Source of the DNA: Accumulibacter sp.
GTDB lineage: Bacteria > Pseudomonadota > Gammaproteobacteria > Burkholderiales > Rhodocyclaceae
Assembly: GCF_036625195.1 (NCBI RefSeq)
Contig: NZ_JAZKUG010000001.1
Span: 1,860,001-1,924,000, forward strand
Direction of reading: 5' to 3'
DNA: 64,000 bases
Below are positions 52,032 to 61,084 of the stretch, in pieces. The position numbers were made by a program, and so were the translations under genes. The notes beneath the pieces were generated by a model. That model worked only from the letters and a program-made list of their open reading frames with translations, made no database searches and was not told where the DNA came from. Positions within the stretch are counted from its first letter, which is position 1; each line of letters starts with the position of its first letter.

Positions 52032-53378
52032 TCACTTCGTTTCGCTGGAAAAGAAATACGAGAGACGCTCGCGTGGTTTCAACCAGTGCAGTATGCTCGC
52101 CGGGACGCTTGCCGGCTGCAGCGCCTCCTCGACCTTGAGCTCGTCAACCTCGGCTAGGTCGAGCGTTGGCGCGTCCTGCTTGGCGAATTCCGGGTTGTAG
52201 ACGAGGACGGTCGGGCGCAGGCTGTCCTTCCCCGGAGCGACGACCAGGCCGTGCGACTCGTCGCTCAGCCGGACGATCGTACCCGGCGGGTACACCCCGA
52301 GCAATTTGATGAGCATGCTGAGCAGGCGCGGATCGAACCGGGCCGACTCGACACGGAACAGGTGCGCCAAGGCCGCCGTGGGCATCAAAGCGTCGCGATC
52401 AGGCGACTCCGGCGCGCACAGTCGGTCATAGCGATTGACCAGCGCTCCGATGCGGGCGGCCAGGCCGGGATTGCGCTTCCCCGTCGGCCAGCCGTTGCCG
52501 TCCAGGTATTCATGATGGTCGGCGATGACTGCCAGGGCAGACGGGGCGAATGCCCCGGACACTGCGGCGAGTTCGACGCCATAGGCGCCATGTCGCCGAT
52601 AGAGGTCCTCCTCGTACCGGCTACGGTTCCTGGTCTTGAGGACGTGCACGGGGATTTGCGCCTTGCCGATGTCGTGGGCCAGCGTGCCCAGTGCCAATTC
52701 GGCGAGCTGGCCCTCGTCGAGCCCGGCGGCCCTGCCGAGCAGCACGGACAGGGTCATGACGTTGAGCGCATGGAACTGGGGTCCCTCGTCTCCCTTGTCG
52801 CCAATCAGGCGAAGCGCGACCTCCTGGCCCTGGGCAATCCTGCTGGCGATGTCTTCCGACAGACCACGCAGTTTCACCCCCGCCTGCTTCGGTGAGTGGG
52901 GCATCTGGATCATCGCTTCCCGCGTCACCCGGGCCGCGCCCTCCCAGGCCCGCTCGGCACGGGCCGCGACCTCCTGCTGCCTGCGCCGGCGCTCTTCCTT
53001 CAACTGCTTCTCTCGTGCGACTTCGGCACACCTTTCGCTGCTCGCCATCTCGCCGGATGGGTCGTCGGCGCGCCCGTCACAGGCCACAGCATCCTGTGGG
53101 TCGCGTGCTTCGGCGACAATGTCCCGATCTTCCGGCTTCCCGGTCGGCACAGCGGAATCCGTCAGCGGCAAGGGGACGGCGGCGCTTCTTTCCGGGAAGT
53201 AATAGAGCTTTCCTGCAACCTGGCAGGCCCGAATCGCTGCGATCTGCCCGGCGTTGCCGACCTTGAACCGGTTGCACAGAAACGGATGCTCGTTCCAGGA
53301 CACGTCGAGCCAGACGTACAGGCCGACGACAACCTGCGACGGGTCGATGGGAACGGGTTTTTCGGTTTGGTTCCACAT
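52032..53378 (-). CDS. HD-GYP domain protein with N-terminal DUF3391
   Basis: The 448-residue protein has an N-terminal DUF3391 (about 1-130, VGLYVWLDVSWNEHPF), a charged coiled-coil-like segment (about 115-155) and an HD-GYP domain (about 190-370) with the HDIGK metal motif. The GYP signature reads HHEYLDGNGWP, with Tyr replaced by Trp. HD-GYP proteins hydrolyse cyclic-di-GMP. No sensor or receiver domain is present. It converges on nrdJ, 40 nt apart. Confidence 0.85.
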   Translation of the reverse strand: MWNQTEKPVPIDPSQVVVGLYVWLDVSWNEHPFLCNRFKVGNAGQIAAIRACQVAGKLYYFPERSAAVPLPLTDSAVPTGKPEDRDIVAEARDPQDAVACDGRADDPSGEMASSERCAEVAREKQLKEERRRRQQEVAARAERAWEGAARVTREAMIQMPHSPKQAGVKLRGLSEDIASRIAQGQEVALRLIGDKGDEGPQFHALNVMTLSVLLGRAAGLDEGQLAELALGTLAHDIGKAQIPVHVLKTRNRSRYEEDLYRRHGAYGVELAAVSGAFAPSALAVIADHHEYLDGNGWPTGKRNPGLAARIGALVNRYDRLCAPESPDRDALMPTAALAHLFRVESARFDPRLLSMLIKLLGVYPPGTIVRLSDESHGLVVAPGKDSLRPTVLVYNPEFAKQDAPTLDLAEVDELKVEEALQPASVPASILHWLKPRERLSYFFSSETK

Positions 53379-53512
53379 GTCGCTGTCGCCGAAGGGAGTG
53401 CGGCGAGCGTAGCACCGGTCAGCCTGTGTCGCAAGACATGGCCCTGCCGACGTTGCGGAAAGCCTGCACTCGCGTCGGCGTCAGGCCGAAGCATGGCCCA
53501 TCGCACACCCGC

Positions 53513-53716
53513 TCAGGAAGCCTGCCGCGTCGCCGGGGCGGGGCTCGGCCGCGTTTCCCGGGCGTTCTTCAGGCACTCGCGAGCGAATGCGGCACAGGCG
53601 CCACACTCGCTCGCGACGCCGAGATCGCGTTGCAAATCCTGCAAAGTCCTTGCTCCGCGCCGGGCTGCTTCGTGTATCTGTTGCTCGGTGACCGCCATGC
53701 AGACGCAGACGTACAC
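53513..53716 (-). CDS. bfd: Bacterioferritin-associated ferredoxin
   Basis: The 67-residue protein starts at GTG 53716 with GGAGGAAG upstream. Cysteines at 4, 6, 38 and 41 (CVC and CGAC) give exactly the [2Fe-2S] ligand spacing of Bfd. Bfd reduces the haem of bacterioferritin to release stored iron. A truncated bacterioferritin gene lies directly upstream, so its partner is broken here. Confidence 0.9.
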   Translation of the reverse strand: MYVCVCMAVTEQQIHEAARRGARTLQDLQRDLGVASECGACAAFARECLKNARETRPSPAPATRQAS

Positions 53717-53851
53717 GTTCTTCCTCCGGGAACAATGGCTGGCGGCAGGTTGGCCGCGACTGCGATCGCCAGGCGACTGCTCAGGGCTTGTCGATCATTC
53801 CGCTTTGCGACCGATCGCCCGCGGTTTGCATCTCGGCCAGCGCGCGACGAC

Positions 53852-53860
53852 TTATCCACA
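53852..53860. promoter_or_regulatory. Second perfect DnaA box
   Basis: TTATCCACA lies between the bacterioferritin remnant and bfd, 5 nt from the bacterioferritin stop. It may be accidental. Confidence 0.4.
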
Positions 53861-53865
53861 ACCTC

Positions 53866-54045
53866 TCAGTCGCCGCCGGGCTCCATGTTCGCCTGCAGGT
53901 AGTTCGGCAGGGTGACGCGGTCGATCAGCGCGTGCTGCGTTTCCAGCCAGTCGATGGCTTCCTCGCAGTGCTCCAGAAGCTCCTCGAGCAGGTCGCGGCT
54001 GACGAAATCCTGCAGTTCCTCGCACAGGGCAGCCCTGAAGCATGA
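53866..54045 (-). pseudogene. bfr: Bacterioferritin, C-terminal fragment
   Basis: About 55 codons, from ALCEELQDFVSRDLLEEL through AIDWLETQHALI to NYLQANM, match the last helices of bacterioferritin (normally about 155 residues). The N-terminal two thirds are replaced by the DruA-transposase element near 54040. In the EEAIDWLE segment the usual ferroxidase His is Ala, so the parent may have been a beta-type subunit. bfd follows after 149 nt. Confidence 0.82.
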
Positions 54046-54183
54046 CCCGCGCAGCCCAGTCGTAGCAAGGCTTGACGGCCACCGCAAAAAAAGGCTTTCG
54101 CAAAGGAGGGCTAGACAATTTTCGAGGCCTTTGGCAGAATAGGCTGAGGTTAGCGGATCTGCGTTTCTGGTGAAGGTTGTGCG

Positions 54184-55104
54184 ATGGATGCGATGACGCC
54201 GAGCAGTTGGGTGCACTGCGGCCGGGAGTTCAGTGCGCGAGAGGTTGCCGACATCTGCGCGACGGTGGCGTGGCTGCCCGGGTTGGCGCGCCATGAACTG
54301 GCGGCGACGCTGTGCGAGCATCTGGGCTGGGTGACGCTGACGGGGACGGCGAAGACGGGCGCCTGCCTGGAGTTCCTGCAGCGCTTGCAGGCGGCCGGCC
54401 TGCTCGTCCTGCCCGCACAGCGGGCCGCGCGGGTATCCCGTTCGACGCCACGCTGCCCGGCGCAGCCCCGGGCCGTTGCCGAGCCGATGGTCGAGCCGAC
54501 TCCGGTGGAGGTTTCGCTGTCGGCCCTGGCCCCGGTCCGCCTGGAAGTGATCCACGACACCGCCTTGGCGAAGCAATGGGATGATCTGATGGCGCGCTGG
54601 CACCCGCTCGGTTTCCAGGGTGCCTTCGGCTACCGGTTGCGTTACTTCATCACGGCGGGCGAGCTGCGGCTCGGTTGTGTCCTGTTGTCCGGTGCCGCCC
54701 GGGCAGTGGCCGTGCGCGACGACTGGATCGGCTGGACCGCTCAGACCCGGCGCCACAACCTGCCACGGGTACTCAACAACAGTCGCTTCCTGATCTTCCC
54801 GCACGTCCGCGTGCCGCATCTGGCCAGCCAGGTGCTCGGCCAACTCGCGCGTCGTGCGCGCAGCGACTGGCTCGAACACTGGGGCTTCGAGCCCCTGCTG
54901 CTGGAAAGCTTCGTCGACCCGCGACAGCATACCGGCACCTGCTACCGGGCTGCCGGTTGGCAATTGCTCGGAGAGACCAGCGGACGCGGGCTGGCCCGCC
55001 CTGGCCGGACCTATCACAGCACGCCTCGGCAAGTATGGGTCAAGCCGCTCGGCAGCGACGGTCGGGACCGGCTGTGCGCCGTGACCGAGCCCACCCGGCG
55101 ATGA
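54184..55104 (+). CDS. druA: DUF4338 protein, DruA-like
   Basis: The 306-residue protein has an N-terminal helical part (about 1-90, with FSAREVADICATVAWLPGLAR) and a DUF4338 core (about 120-300, with DWIGWTAQTRRHNLPRVLNN and TYHSTPRQVWV). This is the family of DruA from the Druantia anti-phage system, whose molecular role is unclear. Here it stands alone with a transposase, without the large DruE helicase, so it is probably part of a transposon. Confidence 0.82.
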   Translation: MDAMTPSSWVHCGREFSAREVADICATVAWLPGLARHELAATLCEHLGWVTLTGTAKTGACLEFLQRLQAAGLLVLPAQRAARVSRSTPRCPAQPRAVAEPMVEPTPVEVSLSALAPVRLEVIHDTALAKQWDDLMARWHPLGFQGAFGYRLRYFITAGELRLGCVLLSGAARAVAVRDDWIGWTAQTRRHNLPRVLNNSRFLIFPHVRVPHLASQVLGQLARRARSDWLEHWGFEPLLLESFVDPRQHTGTCYRAAGWQLLGETSGRGLARPGRTYHSTPRQVWVKPLGSDGRDRLCAVTEPTRR

Positions 55105-56621
55105 GCAAACCCTGCCGTCGTCCGACGCGTGCCGGCATTCGGGCGCAACGCAGCGACAAGAGACGGCAGGAGCAGGCGCTGAACGCGAAGCGGCGCGCGA
55201 TGGGACAACGGCCCCAGTCACCCCCGCCGCTGCCCAACCGATGCTCGAGCTTCGCGACCATCGACGAAGAACGCGCAGCCCGCGAGGACGCCGTGAGCAA
55301 GCAGGCGCGCCTCCTGCGCCAGGAGCTGCCGGGCTTGCTCGACCAGCTGGAACGGATTCCCGACCCGCGAGACCCCAGGAAGCGCCGGCACAAGCTGACC
55401 GTGCTGCTGCTCTATGGCCTGCTGATGTTCGTCTTCCAGTTCGCCTCCCGGCGCGAGACCAACCGCGAAATGACCCGTCCGCAGTTCCTCGCCAACCTGC
55501 AATTGCTGTTCCCGGAGATCGAGGCCCTGCCGCACGCCGACACCCTCTATCGGCTGCTGCGCGACATCGACCTGACTGAACTCGAAGAGGCGCACGTCGA
55601 CCTGGTGCGCCGCCTGATCCGCGGCAAGAGCTTCCGGCGTTATCTGATCAACCACTGCCATCCGATCGCCATCGATGGCTCGCAGAAGCTCGCCGGCGAC
55701 ACCCTCTGGGCGGAGGAACTCCTGCAGCGCAGCGTCGGCAAGGACGAAAACCGCCACACCCAGTACTTCGTCTACGTGCTCGAAGCCAGCCTCGTCTTCC
55801 ACGGCGGTCTGGTCATCCCGTTGCTCAGCGAGTTCCTCGAACACGCGCTGGGCGACAGCGAAGCGCAGAAGCAGGATTGCGAGCTGCGCGGCTTTGCGCG
55901 CTTGAGCGACCGGCTCAAGAGGCTGTTCCCGCGCCTGCCGATCCTGCTCGTGCTCGACGGACTCTACGCCAACGGGCCGGTGATGCAACGCTGCCTGCGC
56001 GCCGGCTGGCAGTTCATGATCGTCCTCCGGGACAAGGATCTGCCCTCGGTCTGGGAGGAGTTCCGCGCGCTGCAGCCCCGGCAGTCGCAAACCCGGCAGC
56101 TGGACTGGGGCAAACGCCAACAGCACTTCAGCTGGGTCAATGACATCGAGTATGCCTTTGGCGCGAACGGTCGTTGCCGGCTCAAGCTGCACGTGGTCGT
56201 CTGTGAGGAAAGCTGGCAGCGGGTCGACCAACAGGCCGCCATCGTGACCGAGACGGCACGCCACGCCTGGCTCTCCAGCCGGCCGCTCAGCTGCGAGAAC
56301 GTCCATGTGCGTTGCAATCTCGGCGCCCGCCACCGCTGGGGCATCGAAGCGGGCTTCCTCGTCGAGAAACACCAGGGCTACCACTACGAGCATGCCTTTG
56401 CCCTCGACTGGAATGCGATGCGCGGCTACCACCTCCTGATGCGGCTGGCGCATGTCTTCAATACCCTGGCGCGCTTCACGCGACAGCTGCGCGATCTGTT
56501 CGACCAACTCGGCGTGCGCGGGGCCATCGCCTTCATCCGAAATTCCTGCGCTGCGCCCTGGCTCGATTCCGCGCGGATGCGCGTGCTTCTCGCCAAACCC
56601 TTTCTGCTGCAACTCGAGTGA
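55101..56621 (+). CDS. DDE-type transposase of the DruA element
   Basis: The 506-residue protein has a basic N-terminus (about 1-50) and an RNase H-like transposase core. AIDGSQKLAGD carries the first Asp (about 195), LLVLDGLYANGP the second (about 285), and a late Glu lies in GIEAGFLVEKHQGYHYEHAF (about 416). It resembles IS4/ISNCY-like transposases, but I cannot name the family. ATG 55101 overlaps the druA stop, so both proteins are made together. Confidence 0.8.
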   Translation: MSKPCRRPTRAGIRAQRSDKRRQEQALNAKRRAMGQRPQSPPPLPNRCSSFATIDEERAAREDAVSKQARLLRQELPGLLDQLERIPDPRDPRKRRHKLTVLLLYGLLMFVFQFASRRETNREMTRPQFLANLQLLFPEIEALPHADTLYRLLRDIDLTELEEAHVDLVRRLIRGKSFRRYLINHCHPIAIDGSQKLAGDTLWAEELLQRSVGKDENRHTQYFVYVLEASLVFHGGLVIPLLSEFLEHALGDSEAQKQDCELRGFARLSDRLKRLFPRLPILLVLDGLYANGPVMQRCLRAGWQFMIVLRDKDLPSVWEEFRALQPRQSQTRQLDWGKRQQHFSWVNDIEYAFGANGRCRLKLHVVVCEESWQRVDQQAAIVTETARHAWLSSRPLSCENVHVRCNLGARHRWGIEAGFLVEKHQGYHYEHAFALDWNAMRGYHLLMRLAHVFNTLARFTRQLRDLFDQLGVRGAIAFIRNSCAAPWLDSARMRVLLAKPFLLQLE

Positions 56622-56627
56622 CCTCTC

Positions 56628-56969
56628 CAGGACGGCCCCAGGCCGTTTTCGATCAGCGAAGACTATCGGCTGGTCACCTACACGATCCTGCCGGTAGCGC
56701 ACATACCCGGCGCAGCCGGCGAGAACTCGACCACCGGCCTCAGCGACACGCTGATCAACCTGTTCGTCTCGCCCAAGAAGGCGGGCGAGATCGTCTGGGG
56801 CCTCGGCCCTACCATCCTGTTGCCAACCCGCTCCCAGCCTGAACTCGGCAGCAACCGTGTGGCCCTTGGACCGGCTGCGCTTCTCTACTATCAACAGGCG
56901 AAGTGGAGTGCAGGCCTGGTGTTGCAGAACGGCTGGTCGCTCGGGGACGCCAGCGGCAACAACCGGGTC
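56628..56969 (+). pseudogene. Internal fragment of an outer-membrane transporter-like protein
   Basis: About 114 codons read RPFSISEDYRLVTYTILPV, then LSDTLINLFVSPKKAGEIVW, GLGPTILLPTRS and WSAGLVLQNGWSLGD. This matches the beta-barrel family often labelled neuromedin U or transporter. The N-terminus is cut by the DruA element and the C-terminus by the IS1634 element. It has no start or stop of its own. Confidence 0.65.
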
Positions 56970-58870
56970 ACCCGAGTTCGACACTTTTCGCGTGCCATAC
57001 GCATAGACGGGGCTTCGGCCCCAATAAAAACAAGGGGTTGGCGCGCAGCTGGAAATTTCGTGTAGTGACACGTCTGGCGTAAAAGACTATTGCGATCATG
57101 TCTGTATGAGGATACAGTAGCGACATGTTCGTGAAGATCACCACGTCCGGCCCGCGCCAGTACGTCAAGCTCGTCGAGGCCTACCGAGACCCCTCCGGGG
57201 TACCTCGCCAGCGGGTCATCGCCACCTTGGGGCGCATCGAAGCGGTGCGATCCGGCGAGACCGACTCGTTGCTCAACGGTCTGCTGCGGGCGGCGGGCAA
57301 GCCCTCCCTCGAGGAAGGGACCGGCGAGGTCGCCTTTGCACCGGCGCTGTCGGTCGGCGACACCTGGCTGCTGACCGCCCTGTGGAAAGAGTTGGGCTTC
57401 GCCGACGCCTTTCGCCGGCTGCTGCGCAATCGCCACCAGTTCGACGCCGAAGGTCTGCTGCGGGTGATGGTGTTCAACCGGCTGTGTGATCCGGAGTCCA
57501 AGCTGGGGATCCTGCGCTGGCTGGAGGGCACCCGTGTTCCCGAGGTCAGCGCCGATTCGGTCACCCACCAGCACCTGCTGCGCACGATGGATACTCTGGC
57601 GGAGGGTGCCGACCGGGTTGACGACGCTCTGGCAGCTCTCCTGCGGCCGTTGATCGATCAGGAGTTGGCGATCGTCTTCTACGACCTGACGACGATCCGT
57701 GCCGAAGGATGCACCGATGAGTCCGAGGACCTGCGGCACTTTGGCCATGCCAAGGAGGGTGGGACGGTACGCCAGGTGATGCTCGGGGTGGTCCAGACGG
57801 CGGACGGCTTGCCGATCCATCATGAGGTCTTTGCCGGCAATACCGGCGAGACGACGACGCTGGTGCCGACGATCGAGAAAGTGTTGGCACGCTATCCGAT
57901 CAAACGCGTGGTACTGGTCGCCGATCGGGGTCTGCTGAGTCTCGACAATCTCGAAGCCATCCGGGCGCTGCGCGTCGGCGATCAGCCGTTGGAGTTCATT
58001 CTGGCCGTCCCGGCGCGGCGCTACGGGGATTTTGACCGCCTGCTCACCCCGTTCCACGAGAAGAGTTGCCGGCCGGCGACGGCAGAGGTCTTTGGTGAGC
58101 TGAAGTGGGAGGGGTTTCGTCTGATCGTTGCCCATCGCCCCGATAGGGCCAGCGAGCAGGGTCGCGTACGCGATGAGCGCATTGCGGCGCTGGAGAGGGA
58201 TGCCGCGCAGTGGGCGGAGAAACTCGATGGCCAGGAGGCCGGCCAGAAACACCCGGGCAAGAAGCTGTCAGACGCCGGCACGATCGCCCGTTTCTACAAG
58301 GCGGTCGCTGACGCGCATCTGGCGCACATCATCAAGGTCAATCTCGCCTCCGAGGTGTTCACCTACGAGATCGACGAACGGGCGCTGAGGCGCGCGCGGC
58401 TCATGGATGGCAAGCTGATCCTCGTTTCCAACGTTCCGGATTCTCCCCCGGCCGAGATCGTGGCGCGCTACAAGGCGCTGGCGGACATCGAACGAGGATT
58501 CCGTGTTCTGAAGTCCGAGATCGAAATCGCGCCGGTCTTCCACCGCCTGCCGGATCGCATCCGGGCGCACGCCTTGATCTGCTTCCTGGCATTGCTGCTC
58601 TATCGGGTGCTGCGCCTGCGCCTCAAGGCGAAGGCCAGCCCCCTCTCCCCGGAGCGCGCCCTGGAGATCGCCCGCCACATCCAGTACCACCAGGTCACGC
58701 TGCATCAACGCCAGTCAGCCTCCGGCCTGTCCGCCATCACCCCCCAACAGAAGGAGCTGTTCGACACCGTCGCCCTGCCCGAGCCCTCCGCTAGACGTCT
58801 GTAGTGCCAATTCCGAACCGGTGAATTGCGCACAAACAATCACTTAGCCGTATTTTTGTCGAACTCGGGT
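56970..58870 (+). mobile_element. IS1634-family insertion sequence
   Basis: The element is 1901 bp, with perfect 14-bp terminal inverted repeats (ACCCGAGTTCGACA at 56970-56983 and its complement at 58857-58870) around one transposase gene. No target-site duplication is visible and the genes on the two sides differ, so flanking DNA was lost or rearranged after insertion. Confidence 0.85.
57125..58804 (+). CDS. IS1634-family transposase
   Basis: The intact 559-residue protein has the IS1634 N-terminus (MFVKITTSGPRQYVKLVEAYR) and a DDE core with IVFYDLTTI (first Asp), VLVADRGLLS (second Asp) and the late Y-x2-R-x3-E-x6-K-like segment KALADIERGFRVLKSEIE. It appears complete, so the element may still be mobile. 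Confidence 0.9.
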   Translation: MFVKITTSGPRQYVKLVEAYRDPSGVPRQRVIATLGRIEAVRSGETDSLLNGLLRAAGKPSLEEGTGEVAFAPALSVGDTWLLTALWKELGFADAFRRLLRNRHQFDAEGLLRVMVFNRLCDPESKLGILRWLEGTRVPEVSADSVTHQHLLRTMDTLAEGADRVDDALAALLRPLIDQELAIVFYDLTTIRAEGCTDESEDLRHFGHAKEGGTVRQVMLGVVQTADGLPIHHEVFAGNTGETTTLVPTIEKVLARYPIKRVVLVADRGLLSLDNLEAIRALRVGDQPLEFILAVPARRYGDFDRLLTPFHEKSCRPATAEVFGELKWEGFRLIVAHRPDRASEQGRVRDERIAALERDAAQWAEKLDGQEAGQKHPGKKLSDAGTIARFYKAVADAHLAHIIKVNLASEVFTYEIDERALRRARLMDGKLILVSNVPDSPPAEIVARYKALADIERGFRVLKSEIEIAPVFHRLPDRIRAHALICFLALLLYRVLRLRLKAKASPLSPERALEIARHIQYHQVTLHQRQSASGLSAITPQQKELFDTVALPEPSARRL

Positions 58871-58871
58871 C

Positions 58872-59585
58872 CACCCGTTCGACGTCGAACTCGGCGACGA
58901 TGGCCGCATTTATGTTTCTTGCCAGGATACCAACACCGTCATCGCCATCTTGCCGGAAACCTTCACACCCGCGCCGGTGGCAAAACACCTGCGCAGGAAA
59001 TTTCCAAACGGAAACTTCTTGCCTGGCACCCTCGTTGCATCAAGCCACGGTCACCTCCCGGAAGTCGGCAACAGCGCACCCTCGAACGTTCCGGCGCCGC
59101 AAGGCCTCAAGGTCGTTCTGGACGAGCACGGCAAACCCCGGCACTCGGTGCGCGGGATCATCGTCCATCGCGGGCGTCTCTACGTGGCGGACGAGGCGGA
59201 CGAGGCGGGCGACGCCGTCAAGATTTTTGAAGTGAAAACGGGACGACTCGTCGCGCGCATCAAGGGGCGCAGACTCACCAAGCCGGTGCACCTCATTCTT
59301 CACGGTGACACCCTCTACATCGGCGCGGCGGGCACCGGCAGCATCCTTGCCTTCGACATCCCGGCCAAAGCACGACAGGGCAAGCTCAAGGCACGCACCA
59401 TCATCGACGGCAAGTTATATGCGCCATCTGGCTTTGCGATCGGACGGGATGGCGATTTCCATGTGGCCGAACGGCTCAAGCAGCGCGTGCAGCGCTTCTC
59501 GGCGAAAGGGAAGAAAAAGGACACGTTCATAGGCGGGCTCCCGGACATGCCGGAGTTCCTGGTGCATGTGCCGGATATGATGTGA
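58872..59585 (+). pseudogene. Beta-propeller (NHL/YncE-like) protein, 5'-truncated
   Basis: About 237 codons encode repeated beta-propeller blades (HPFDVELGDDGRIYVSCQD, RGRLYVADEADEAG, HGDTLYIGAAGTGS, APSGFAIGRDGDFHVAE). The frame is open into the IS1634 terminus and has no start codon suited to the blade register. The IS removed the N-terminal part and its export signal, if any. Internal starts such as TTG 58950 could give a shortened product. Confidence 0.65.
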
Positions 59586-59627
59586 ATAAGCAACCCTCTC
59601 CAAACAGTTCGTTTCAGGAATAGCAGG

Positions 59628-60875
59628 ATGTCCATGTTCGACTACCTGCACAAGGCACTCGAAGTCTTGCCCATATTGGCCAGGTTTGCGGTCTGCATGA
59701 TGCTGATCGTCATCATTCCGCGCTTGTCGCGCCGCATCCATCTGCCGGAGGCCGTCGGGCTGCTGCTGGCGGGCGTACTGTTCGGGCCGCACGTACTCGA
59801 CATCTTTCCCCCGCAGCATCCGGTCATGCAATTCTTCTCCGAAGTCGGCATGCTGCTGCTGATGTTCTTCGCGGGGCTGGAACTCGACCTGACGCTGTTC
59901 AGGCAAAAAATCTTCCGCTCGCTCGGCTTCGGGGTGGTCACGACCAGTGTTCCCCTGCTGCTGGGAACGCTGGTCACCCTGTGGCTCGGCTATGACCTGC
60001 TGCCAGCCATCGTCGTCGGTTCGCTGCTCGCCTCGCATACGATGCTCGGCGCGACCATCGTTGCCAAGGTCGGGGCGCGGAGCCTCGAACCCATGGTCGT
60101 CGTCACCGGCGCGACAATCGTTTCCGACACCCTGTCGCTACTCGTGTTCGCCGTCTGCGTGCCTTTGTACACCAGCGGCTTTTCGGTATCCGGGATCACG
60201 ATCCAGGTGGTCGAGATCGTCGTCTTCGTTCCGCTCGTCCTGTTCGGGCTGGGCCGCGCAGGCGCCTACGTGTTGCGCCGCGTCGAAGGCGAGGAAGAAA
60301 CCTACTTCATCCTGATGTTCGGCATTCTCGCGGTAACGGCGTTGCTGGCCGAGTGGATCAACCTGCCCGGCATCGTCGGCACCTTCCTTGCCGGCCTGGC
60401 GGTGAACGCGGCGGTGAAGGACAAGCCGGCCAAGGGCAAGATGGAATTCATGGGCAACACCTTGTTCATCCCGATCTTCTTCATCGCAACCGGTTTCCTG
60501 ATCGACCCGTTTGAGCTAATTCGCACCATCAGCCAGGATTTTCTGCTGGCGGCGGGAATCATCGGCGCGCTCGTTACCGGCAAATGGATTGCGGCGGAAA
60601 CCTGCGGTCGTGCCTTCGGCTACGACACCGCTGCGCGCCGAACAGTGTGGTCGCTGACGTTGCCGCAGGTCGCGGCGACACTGGCGGCGACACTGGTGGC
60701 GTACAAGACGTTCAATGCCGCTGGCCAGCCGCTGCTCGATGCCCGCATGCTCAACGCGGTGCTCATCATGGTGCTGGTGACGGCCGTTCTGGGGCCGATG
60801 CTGACCCAACTGTACGCGCCGCGCATGGTGGCGGCGGCTAAGGAATCCGCCGGCGGGAGCGCGTCCGAAATCTAG
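59628..60875 (+). CDS. CPA2-family cation:proton antiporter
   Basis: The 415-residue protein has about 12 transmembrane segments and no C-terminal TrkA domain. Conserved features include LPEAVGLLLAGVLFGPHVL, FFAGLELDL and the GATIVSDTLSLL segment (core helix with Asp). CPA2 members exchange K+ or Na+ for H+ at the inner membrane. The ATG at 59634 is an alternative start. It lies 42 nt downstream of the truncated propeller gene. Confidence 0.88.
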   Translation: MSMFDYLHKALEVLPILARFAVCMMLIVIIPRLSRRIHLPEAVGLLLAGVLFGPHVLDIFPPQHPVMQFFSEVGMLLLMFFAGLELDLTLFRQKIFRSLGFGVVTTSVPLLLGTLVTLWLGYDLLPAIVVGSLLASHTMLGATIVAKVGARSLEPMVVVTGATIVSDTLSLLVFAVCVPLYTSGFSVSGITIQVVEIVVFVPLVLFGLGRAGAYVLRRVEGEEETYFILMFGILAVTALLAEWINLPGIVGTFLAGLAVNAAVKDKPAKGKMEFMGNTLFIPIFFIATGFLIDPFELIRTISQDFLLAAGIIGALVTGKWIAAETCGRAFGYDTAARRTVWSLTLPQVAATLAATLVAYKTFNAAGQPLLDARMLNAVLIMVLVTAVLGPMLTQLYAPRMVAAAKESAGGSASEI

Positions 60876-61084
60876 TGTTTCTCGAATGACCGGTTCGTTA
60901 CCGTTAGCAGTCTGGTTGTGAGAAAGAAGTGAACGACGGCTACGGCGGAGCAAGAGACTGACGACTCGAGCAATTGATGGCGGCTTAGGGCTCAGTTACC
61001 CGTCGTTCGAGCCTGACGATTTTTCACAGTCGCTACGTCTCTTGATGGCCGGTAACGGAATGCCCTGTCCGCGCACGGCAGCGC

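Larger units (their letters stand above)
54040..56630 (+). mobile_element. Two-gene element: DruA/DUF4338 protein plus DDE transposase
   Basis: Two co-directional genes overlapping by 4 nt lie between a truncated bacterioferritin gene and a truncated outer-membrane protein gene. About 140 nt of non-coding, partly AT-rich DNA precedes druA, and fewer than 15 nt follow the transposase. I could not identify terminal inverted repeats or a target duplication, so both ends are estimates (about ±15 nt). Confidence 0.65.

Noticed and set aside
55218..57071. A 617-codon minus-strand frame across the DruA-element transposase
   Set aside because: It is antisense to a recognisable transposase and has no conserved motif.
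56970..58870. Target-site duplication for the IS1634 element
   Set aside because: The bases outside the two inverted repeats do not match, and the flanking genes differ.
60876..61084. A small gene between the antiporter and modC
   Set aside because: The 209-nt gap has no ORF with a ribosome-binding site or recognisable motif. It is only somewhat richer in AT.
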